A stretch of DNA of 59,536 bases from Ophiothrix spiculata (Eukaryota; Echinodermata; Ophiuroidea; Amphilepidida; Ophiotrichidae), in assembly GCA_000969725.1 (NCBI GenBank), contig JXSR01S002225.1, one strand, 5' to 3'. Position numbers and translations under genes: made by a program. Below, one piece after another: positions 51,900-59,536 of the stretch. Each line of letters begins with the position of its first letter. The stretch's first letter is position 1. Below the pieces are notes generated by a model. It worked only from the letters and a program-made list of their open reading frames with translations, was not told the DNA's origin and ran no database searches.

Positions 51900-52041
51900 G
51901 CTCTATTAAGCTTTCCTGAGGAGAGTGAGCTCTATTAAGCTTTCCTGAGAGTGAGCTCTATTAAGCCTTCCTGAGGAGAGCAGAGGGAGCTGTATTGAGC
52001 CTTCCTGAGGAGAGCCAGCTCTATTGAGCCTTCCTGTTCCT
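51900..52041. repeat. Short tandem array, ~26-34 bp unit, five units
   Basis: GCTCTATTAAGC[TC]TTCCTGA or a variant starts at 51900, 51929, 51955, 51989 and 52018. The units differ in a GAGGAGAG-type spacer. The array ends about 160 bp before the LINE fragment. Confidence 0.9.
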
Positions 52042-52199
52042 CCCTCAAATGCTTTATGTGAGCTCAAGTAATACAGCACCTTGTATGATGGTATTAACAT
52101 CTAAATTTCCAGATAGCTCCACCTAATTGCTCCCCTAAAGAACTTCAGAAATGCTTTTGATAGAGCCCCTGTAAATTCCAAATGGAAATCCCTGCATCT

Positions 52200-53521
52200 A
52201 TACCAAGGCATTTGATACTCTTGATCATAATATTTTGTTGAGTAAAATGAGTGATTATGGATTTAGAGGTATTGTCTTGGAGTGGTTCAGGAATTACCTT
52301 TCTAATCGTAAACAATTTGTTGAATATAATAATCACAAATCTGAAATTAAATCCATTGATACAGGAATGCCGCAAGGCTCTATCTTAGGTCCCCTGGGAT
52401 TTATCATCTATGTTAACGATATTCCAAATTCAGTTCCGGATCTTTCATGTATTCTTTTTGCTGATGACACAAGTGTTCTATCATCTCACAAGGATATCAA
52501 AACACTGAATGATATTATGAGCAGGGGTATAAATAATTTGAGTAATTGGTTTAAGTCAAATAAGCTTTCCCTTAACCTTAAAAAAACTAATTATATGTTG
52601 TTTGGTACCTTACAAAAAACTAATAAAATTGATAACAATTTTAAACTCTCTATAGATGATATAGAAATAGAACGGGTAAATTCATTTAAATTCTTGGGTG
52701 TTACTGTTGATCAAAATCTCAGTTGGAAAAGTCACATTGATAATCTACGTAAAAAGTGCTGTAGTGGTGTTGGGATTTTATATAAGGTCAACAAATTTCT
52801 TCCTGAATCTGCCCTTCTGAGCCTATACTTCACACTTATTTTGTCTCACTTTAACTATGGAATTACATCTTGGAGTGCAGCAGCTGATGTTGATAAGAAC
52901 AAGCTTCACATTATACAGAAGCGGGCACTAAGGGCAATCAGTAACAGTAATTTTAGAAGTCACTCTAATCCACTTTTTGTAAAATATAATCAACTTAAAG
53001 TTTTTGACCTTTGTAACCTAAATATTGGTTCTTTTATGTATAATTATTGTAACAAATCACTGCCTTCTGTTTTTAATAGCATGTTTAATCCTAATGATGA
53101 TAATCATAACTATAATACAAGACATGCTTCAGACTTTAAATATCCTAAAATAAGAACTGAATTAGGGCGGAAAGCCATAACATACCAAGGTGTGAAAGTT
53201 TGGAATGGAATTCCTCAAAATATTAAATCATCTAAAACCACTAAATTATTCAAAAATTCATATAAGAATGCTTTAATATCACAGTATTAGGTTGAGTTGA
53301 TCATTTTGATGATATTAGATGTTCAACCTATTTACATGTAATGTAACTTGAGTTTCATTTCATATGTATCTCTAGGAGACTGGGACTTTACAGGCCTTTA
53401 AAGCTTATTATCCAGTTCTCCTCCACATGTTTTATCTGTATATTGTATCAAAATTATTTTGTTTTACTGTACATGTATACTTAACATTGTGGAAATAAAG
53501 TTATGCTTATGCTTATGCTTA
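52200..53521 (+). mobile_element. 5'-truncated CR1/L2-like LINE with hexamer tail
   Basis: The element starts abruptly within the reverse transcriptase domain near 52203. It runs through the end of the ORF and a ~230 bp 3' UTR, and finishes with GTTATGCTTATGCTTATGCT, a TTATGC-type tandem tail. Short tandem tails in place of poly(A), and 5' truncation, are characteristic of CR1/L2-group non-LTR retrotransposons. The endonuclease and N-terminal RT are absent, so this copy is dead on arrival. Confidence 0.85.
52205..53290 (+). CDS. Reverse transcriptase C-terminal part (LINE, truncated)
   Basis: The open frame enters at KAFDTLDHNILLSKMSDYGF (52205, no true start codon) and ends at TAG 53288. 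Motifs in order: KAFDTLDH (RT block 3), GMPQGSILGPLGF (PQGS at 52370), FADDTSVL (the catalytic FADD at 52457), NWFKSNKLSLNLKKTN, and KFLGVTVDQNLSW. A thumb/C-terminal region with QKRALRAIS and VKVWNGIP follows. The frame is uninterrupted over 362 codons, so the insertion is young despite truncation. Family placement (CR1/L2/related) is from motif style and the tail, not a tree. Confidence 0.9.
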   Translation, partial: KAFDTLDHNILLSKMSDYGFRGIVLEWFRNYLSNRKQFVEYNNHKSEIKSIDTGMPQGSILGPLGFIIYVNDIPNSVPDLSCILFADDTSVLSSHKDIKTLNDIMSRGINNLSNWFKSNKLSLNLKKTNYMLFGTLQKTNKIDNNFKLSIDDIEIERVNSFKFLGVTVDQNLSWKSHIDNLRKKCCSGVGILYKVNKFLPESALLSLYFTLILSHFNYGITSWSAAADVDKNKLHIIQKRALRAISNSNFRSHSNPLFVKYNQLKVFDLCNLNIGSFMYNYCNKSLPSVFNSMFNPNDDNHNYNTRHASDFKYPKIRTELGRKAITYQGVKVWNGIPQNIKSSKTTKLFKNSYKNALISQY

Positions 53522-54480
53522 CTAGAAAACAATCTGTCTACCAATACTGATGACTCAATTTTGATTTCTGGACCAAAGATTACTTTTCTATGTGTCTTGT
53601 CACATATTACGTTATATTCTCAAAAAAAAAAGGTTCAAGAAAATTTACAATAGTACAGTCTTAATTAAATAATATACTCAAAAACACTTTCACTTGACCA
53701 AATTCAATCCTAAAGGGCAGACTTGGATTATTTATAAAAGGAAATTACAATAAAGGAGTCCACCCACTAAACTAATAATTGCCAACATAACATTGCCCTT
53801 AAATGTGTTTCACATAATCTTGCCTCTCAAGCAATCACATTTATCAAGACACATGCAAGACTCTTTGTAATAAATATTTCATGTATTCAGCCACCCTGCC
53901 TGCCTGCCTGCATGTGCGTGCTTCCACCCAACACACCTTCAGGTAATATCCACCTGATAGTTTACACCGCAACCATGGCAGCCAGCAACTCCAATCAGCA
54001 AATTTGTTTCTCCAATTCCACCCATGCATACAAAACAACAAAGTCATCCCTATTACCACATAATGGTTGCATCCCCGCTTGGTTTAAAAAACATTTCACT
54101 TTAAATAAATGAGACTTGAGTACAATCAATCAGTATATAGCTACTAGTCATTTTTTTCTTCCTGCACTAAACAATTTAAATTTTGGTTTTGCCACATAAT
54201 CAAAATTCATTTGCTTTATAAGATTTTTGCGTACAAGACATGAAAGATGGATGAACTTAGAGTGTGGCTAGATAAATCCCCTATAGGATTTCAATATAAA
54301 GCTTGATGTCGATCGCTAGCCGGCCTGGAGGTATTATATTAGCTGATTTACGGATTATTAGCTTGCTATCCTGACTGGAAGACGTATAACAATCTTCTGC
54401 CACTGACAGATCAAGTGATTGTGTAACTTGTGGACCCGACGTGATTGATATCTTGGAATATTATGAACTCTTGGAAATAA
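53522..54480. other. No gene seen
   Basis: The stretch contains CTGCCTGCCTGCCTGCATG, a short CTGC repeat at about 53893, and otherwise AT-rich sequence. It may include the 5' region of the candidate exon at 54503. Confidence 0.4.
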
Positions 54481-54502
54481 TTTGTGGAATTATAGCATCA
54501 AG

Positions 54503-54563
54503 ATGTTCTGCTGTGCTGCGCACAAGGCACTGTTTCATGGCAACATGGACAGCTACCAGCCAG
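54503..54563 (+). CDS. Possible first coding exon of an unidentified gene
   Basis: An ATG in fair context (ATCAAGATG) opens 61 nt encoding MFCCAAHKALFHGNMDSYQP plus one base, followed by an excellent donor, CCAG|GTAAGAAC. The protein start is Cys-rich (FCC), which could be a lipidation site, but I do not recognise it. The local GC content is above the surroundings. No downstream exon could be identified in the remaining 5 kb. If CCT3 continues to the right, this exon would lie in an intron on the opposite strand, which lowers confidence. Confidence 0.3.
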
Positions 54564-55580
54564 GTAAGAACCTCATCTGGAGACAAAGTTCAATATGTTG
54601 CATTCTAAGCATTATTTTAACCTGAACTTTTGCATCAGGATTTTTAAAAATATTCTCATCCCCAAAACAAAATGCCTGAACTTTGACGTCGGCATCTGAA
54701 GTAAAATTCTTATCTTATCCCCACTCAAAAATGTCACTTTCACACATTGCTTTCAGCTTTAAGCTTTAATACAACTAATGTCCACATTTTCCTAATATTC
54801 AACTCAAGCTAAAAGCTATTTTATACACTAATATGAAGAGCGGGATAATGGCAGTATTCTACATTAAATTAACCATTACAAAAAATATAGAGGCTATTAT
54901 CAAAGAAATATGACCCATTTACAAAATTGCATTATCAATATTTCTACTTCAAGAAATCACGCTATTGTCTAGTTGATTGAATCAATTTGCTTGCGTCAAA
55001 CACACATGATGGGCTAATGCATGCAACTCAAACACAACATGAATGCAAATAAAACATGCAGAGTTGGGGAAGGGTTTAAGGGAAAAAAAGATAGAGCATG
55101 GTCAGGGTGAAGGAAATATCATTGGTAGAGCAAAAGGGAATTGAACCCAGGGAACTGAACTAGAAAATTTAGAGCTCTATAGCAAACTACCCATTCATCT
55201 CAAAAGGGAATTATAACTTTAAGCACAGCAATGGCAATGTTTGGTTTTACATAATTTCAGGCTATTTTGACCTTTGTGGACGTAAAAAAGACAGGCAGGG
55301 TATAGAGAAAAATTCAACCTTTCTGGGAACTTTTCAGGTGCTAATAAGAATTTTCTGCGAGATTTATGACAGAATGCACGAATTGTTCTAAAAACCCGCT
55401 TGTTTTTTACAGCAATTTGATATTCACCACAAAATTTGGCTCATTTATTTATTGGCACCATTCAATATTGTCAGAAAAATGATATGTCGTCAGAAATGCT
55501 TTTAATTTTTATCATTATTTGACTTTATGTTATTATTATTTTTTATTATTTTTTTCTTTGGCTTCGAACTTTTTTCTGGG
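54564..55580. other. No gene seen
   Basis: This is AT-rich sequence. At about 55120-55200 GAATTGAACCCAGGGAACTG resembles an inverted box B region, possibly a tRNA-like remnant. Confidence 0.4.
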
Positions 55581-55693
55581 AACGGCGCGGCCGCGTTACC
55601 GCGGATTTCGAAGGCCTGAAGACAGGCATCGACAAAGTCCTGGCTAAGTTCCTATTGACAAACTTCGAGCTGTCACTTGTAGAAAGAAGATAG
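55581..55693 (+). other. GC-rich patch with clustered restriction palindromes and a short open frame
   Basis: An abrupt GC-rich patch contains GCGGCCGC (55587), CCGCGG (55599), TTCGAA (55607) and AGGCCT (55612) within 31 bp. From 55607 a frame of 28 codons (FEGLKTGIDKVLAKFLLTNF...) runs to TAG at 55691. It has amphipathic, protein-like composition, but no acceptor precedes it. It may be a fragment of a coding sequence, a processed insertion, or a cloning/assembly artefact. Confidence 0.35.
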
Positions 55694-56728
55694 GAGTGAC
55701 CATACAGGCACTTGTTAAGAGACACAGCAACTGCCTGCCAAAGAATAGCTATTCTGATGCAATACAGTAGATAATGAATCCATTTATGATGATACCTTTG
55801 CTCCTAACCGAGTGAGGATTTAGCAAGATACAGCAAGGGATAATGCACTTTCAAGTTTCATTAGACCAAATTGGTAATAATGTATGTGACAAATTTCAGT
55901 CCATTACTGTCATTTTACATTTCAAAGTGCAATAACATGGAGTTTTAATTGAACATATTTATCAAATTATGAAAGTATTTAAATAAGATGGGATAATTTT
56001 ATTATTTAAATGATCAATATTTGCAACAAATGCATTTAGTGATCAATTTCTTCCTATTTAACGTAAGTTTCGTGGCATTAAAAAAAACCTCACAAAATTA
56101 TGAACGTCTGTGTATCTGACTTCTCATATTGCTATAATACATACTACTGAACACATGCATAGATATCTAATTGTTAAAAGCTAATATAGAAATGGCCAAA
56201 TCAGACATAGGCAAACAACAGGTTTCTAATTAATTCCACCACACCACACAGCCATCAAGAAATCGTTTAGGGAAGATCCATGATAATGACGATAATTTGC
56301 CAATTGCTTTTAGTTGTCCATCTCTTAGCAACCACATGTGTACTGAATTAAAGCCATCTTTATACTACATTCGTTTTCTCTTAGTACATTATCCATTCAG
56401 AATCATCAAAAATATGTGACAAGGGGAATAAGTAGGATGTTTGAAATATTGATATTGAGTTACAGGGCAATAAAAGCAGAACATTGTGTTTTTGTTGTTT
56501 CCCCATGTAATTTCACATGTAGAGCTACTCATCTACTACAAGAGATATATCAATTGTTGACTAATCAATATAAATGGACATTCTGTATAAAATTTGTTTT
56601 CCTGTCCCATTTCAAAATAAAGACAACAAAAGTTATCAACATATCTTTTGATCTACATTACTAGTATAAAACCAAGCCAAATCCACCTCCCTAATTTTAA
56701 AATCATTTCAAATATTTGATAATTAGGG
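55694..56728. other. No gene seen
   Basis: This is AT-rich, non-coding sequence without clear repeats. An 82-codon frame at 56416-56664 is not recognisable. Confidence 0.4.
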
Positions 56729-56880
56729 GGAGAGCTTGGCACAGCATTTCTCCCTGGCCTTTCACCAATGCGGCCCAAGTTTGATTCCCTGTCGGACCCA
56801 CCTTGGTTGTATGTAAATTTGGTTGTCGATCCATACTTGTCCTCCCAGGTTTTCTCTGCGCACTTTGGTTTGTCCCTCAT
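56729..56880 (+). mobile_element. tRNA-like SINE
   Basis: GGGGGAGAGCTTGGCACAGC begins a tRNA-like head with box B-type AAGTTTGATTCCC at about 56777. The body then reads CGGACCCACCTTGGTTGTAT and ends GGTTTTCTCTGCGCACTTTG with a TTTGTCCCTC tail, similar to the widespread 'GGTTTTCTCCGGGTACTCCGG' SINE body of marine invertebrates. The 75-codon minus frame here is a shadow. Confidence 0.65.
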
Positions 56881-57524
56881 CTAGAATCAAAAACTCTTTC
56901 CAATATTATGTCTTTCACACTTCTTCTGCTTCTGCTTTGGAGGCATCCTTAGATTTTTAAATGCATAAACACTATTTGGATTAGCCTGGTTTTCATCCAA
57001 ATGTTATAAATCAACCTTTTGTCTAAAACAATAGATGTATACTGTGCATCATATACAAAATTGGTCTTTACTCTTCAATTTTTAGTTTAAAACCAGTCAA
57101 ATTGGACACCCCTCCCCTTTTCCAACTTAAATCATTCATAATATTTAATAATTAACTTGTATCGGAACAATAGGTGGCATCTTATATAACATCAAAATAA
57201 ATTTCAAGAGTACCGATACTCGCTAAAATCAAAGAAACCAAAGGCATCATTGGGACTTGAGTTGTGCAGCTTGAATGGCTAATGAGATCGCGTACTCCAG
57301 AGATAATGGCTGGCATTACTTTTTAATGATATAATGGCTCGTGGGTAGACATACTCAGTAGGGATTGGATCTTAGTCAACCTGGCTTGGGTGACAAGCTC
57401 AGATTCCATGCTATAACTTTTGTCGATGTCTTCTGTTGTGACAATTTGATTTATTTCGCATATGGTGCTATGTTTTGTTTTGTAGTCTAACAGAATAAGA
57501 GGAAAACAGACAAGAGAGAAATCA
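56881..57524. other. No gene seen
   Basis: AAACCAGTCAAATTGGACACC and the following CATTCATAATATTTAATAATTA at about 57090-57155 echo the sequence at 56668-56725, so this is a small diverged repeat. Otherwise nothing was recognised. Confidence 0.4.
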
Positions 57525-57706
57525 CAGGGGTAGAATTTCGCGGGGGGGTTTTGGACTCGCCCTGATTGAGTTTGCAAGAGCCTTTGGACTCTCTTCTATT
57601 CAGTTTGTGTGAATTATTCAACAGTTTACGGGAATCTAACTGGACTCTTTGGCTTTATGTCTTTATGCGAGTGGATTCGCGGACTCGCGCCGAAATTCTA
57701 GCCCTG
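57525..57706. mobile_element. 182 bp MITE, CAGGGGTAGAATTTCG ends
   Basis: The left CAGGGGTAGAATTTCGCG is inverted as CGCCGAAATTCTAGCCCTG on the right, bordered by AATCA on both sides (5 bp of possible duplication). The interior repeats TTTGGACTC. The ends are of hAT style, like 4293-4437, but the full 8 bp duplication is not preserved. Confidence 0.75.
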
Positions 57707-58378
57707 AATCAGGTCTCTTCAATATAATATATAGGCTCAGTATAGACTGACTCCGCAGTCGCAAAATAGCTGAGGGCGCCATACTTCCAGTTCCGGTCTG
57801 GCTATTTGGCGACTGACAAAATAACATGCAATTTTTTTGGAGCACAATGTTACTCATTTTGGTAACATAGCCTCTTAAACATGTTCGCATTTATCACTCG
57901 CTGGCGTAACGTAAACGAGTTAGTAATAACACAAACGCGCCTTGGAAAGGAACTGAACTTGGATATTCATAAATTCTTTGAAAAAAAATTGTTTTACCTC
58001 ATTTGCATATCATTATTATTGTATATTATTCATGGTTAATTTCATTGTTGAGCGAGCGTTTTTATACCAGTCTCCCAATTTGGAAGTTACTCATTAATAG
58101 TTATATGTTTTATTCATTTTTGCAATCGTCATTCTAACTATTATAATATTAATGAGCTAAAGTGCTCCATTTTTAAGACCATTATTTTTACAGTCGTCAC
58201 TGGCCAGCACAACGCAGTGATCAGTGCGCCCGGCCGGTCGACGACGCATGATACAGTCTAGGCTCAGTACTGCATAGGCTTCCTAATATGCTGACTTTTT
58301 AAAATACTTAAGACAATTATTTAGTAGCATTTGAAACAACAGGCATAAAATTATCTATTGAAGATAGCAAGTAGTAAC

Positions 58379-59310
58379 ATACACTTGGCATAAAAAGAAA
58401 TATGGCATGTCTTTAGATTGACAGTGTGTCAAAGTCTGTTAATTTAGAATGTTTCCGATTTCGAAATATACATTTTATTAATGCATCTTTGCTCTTTCAT
58501 AACACACCTCACTTGTGAAAATTAAAGCTAAAATAGCTGAGATTAGATTACCCGAAAGACGCTGGACCACCTAAACAAATGTTGCGCTTTATGATTTCAA
58601 TATGGTTGCTGTACATACTGCATTCCTTTCACATAGACCAGCTAATAGTGATCAATAATGAGAATGTCAGATCACGCCTATAACAACTTCCATAGCATAG
58701 CATTGTAGTAACTGTACGGTGACCACTGAAATCATCTTAACACTTAAGTGACCAAGATATTTCCCACCCGTTGGTTCCTAAGGACCCCCCCTTAAAAAAA
58801 AAGTTTCACCTTCCGTTATGAATTTTACGTTGAAAGTCTGGTCAATGATAAAGCATATAATAAGAACCAATTACAGAAAAAAAAATTAAAAATCGAATGA
58901 ACCATTTCAAAATGGCGGCCGAAAAACCATTTTTTGTGTGTGTCACGTCAAAAAATTGTCCCGCCAAAATTTCAAAAAACGTGTTCCCGAAGGAATTTTC
59001 ACATGAATTTTTGCTCAAATTTGCACATTGCAAGTACAATAACATTGCAAAAATAAAATTAGAAAAATTTATTCGGTTTTGATTTTATGGGCAAACAAAT
59101 TTGAACAGCACCCTCTGAAAATCACTTACAAATGCTAATTAGCACGCAAAACGACTGGATCGATTTGAATTTTTTTGCCACTGAGGGACCCGCTGTTTGT
59201 CATTTATATGGAGCAGCCATGTAAAAAAAATTTGTTCAAAATTAACAGACTTTGACACACTGTCGATCTAAACACATGACATTTTTATTTTGTGCCAGAT
59301 ATATTCTACA
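58379..59310. mobile_element. ~930 bp TIR element, TTAGATTGACAGTGTGTC ends
   Basis: The left ATGTCTTTAGATTGACAGTG (as GGCATGTCTTTAGATTG), then TGTCAAAGTCTGTTAATTT, is inverted on the right (AAATTAACAGACTTTGACAC, then ACTGTCGATCTAAACACATGA). The similarity continues outward to GGCATAAAAAG / ATTTTGTGCC. The interior of ~790 bp contains AT-rich sequence and ATGGCGGCCG. The paired open frames at 58842-59082 are not recognisable. Confidence 0.82.
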
Positions 59311-59378
59311 TGTAACATTGATTTCCATTGGAGAAGTACACAAATATATTTGAATAATGAACATTCAGTTTTCAAGTA

Positions 59379-59536
59379 CAGTAGAAACTCATTATAACGA
59401 AATCTGATATAAGAAAAACCCTGTTATAAAGTAGTAATTTTCCTGTAGAGTTTTACTAATTTCTTCTGTATTTTATTGTTTTAAAAACCCTGATATAATG
59501 AAATTTTGGATATAAAGAAGTAATTTGTCTGTCCCC
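59379..59536. mobile_element. Partial pogo/Tc1-like element end
   Basis: ACAGTAGAAACTCATTATAA then CGAAATCTGATATAA is followed by related inverted/direct pieces (CCCTGTTATAAAG, CCCTGATATAATGAAAT). The 'CAGTAGAACCTCNNTATAACGA' type of end is common in pogo-like MITEs. The right end is outside the window. Confidence 0.5.

Overview
The window is AT-rich eukaryotic (metazoan) genomic DNA. It is dominated by one split gene on the minus strand, with a dense population of short transposons in its introns and flanks. The gene is recognised from 12 exons whose spliced reading frame gives 464 residues of the gamma subunit of the cytosolic chaperonin TRiC/CCT (CCT3, TCP-1 gamma). Every junction has GT..AG ends and compatible phases. 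The first ~48 residues and the last ~34 residues were not found. They are either outside the window, in the 661-base N gap at 10803-11463 (C-terminus only), or missed. The style of the repeats (tRNA-derived SINEs, a CR1/L2-like LINE with a hexamer tail, many TIR/foldback elements) and the close match of CCT3 to the vertebrate protein suggest a marine invertebrate, perhaps a deuterostome such as an echinoderm or hemichordate. This placement is an inference and not firm.

Layout. 1-16.8 kb holds no gene I can support. It contains a series of TIR/foldback elements (598, 1772, 3123, 4293, 5408 with a second element nested in it, 6610, 7383, 9046, 11825, 12708, 14209, 15651), a ~230 bp satellite (13.15-14.7 kb), a 289 bp direct repeat next to the N gap, and one tRNA-like SINE head. 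16.98-48.52 kb is CCT3, read right to left: exons at 48458, 46098, 43980, 40681, 39876, 35973, 33224, 30631, 29229, 26643, 18499 and 16978. 48.5-59.5 kb holds a 5'-truncated LINE (52.2-53.5 kb), minisatellite-like repeats, further TIR elements, and one possible plus-strand first coding exon at 54503.

Three things stand out inside CCT3. (1) The exon at 18499-18639 is preceded, on the transcript, by six more tandem copies of its first 81 bases, each with its own intact 3' splice site. Two copies also carry a GT in the right place to make a 27-codon phase-0 cassette; four end in an immediate in-frame stop. (2) A ~140 bp repeat occurs seven times in the introns, always in the same orientation. 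Its near-invariant core looks, on the transcript strand, like a polypyrimidine-CAG acceptor followed by a ~70 nt open segment and a GTAAAA donor. (3) An intron carries a 1.36 kb element with long inverted ends around a single gag-like ORF that has an altered zinc knuckle.

Several nested insertions give a relative chronology: a hairpin inside a TIR element, a TIR element inside the satellite, another inside a 52 bp minisatellite, and a SINE inside a TIR element.
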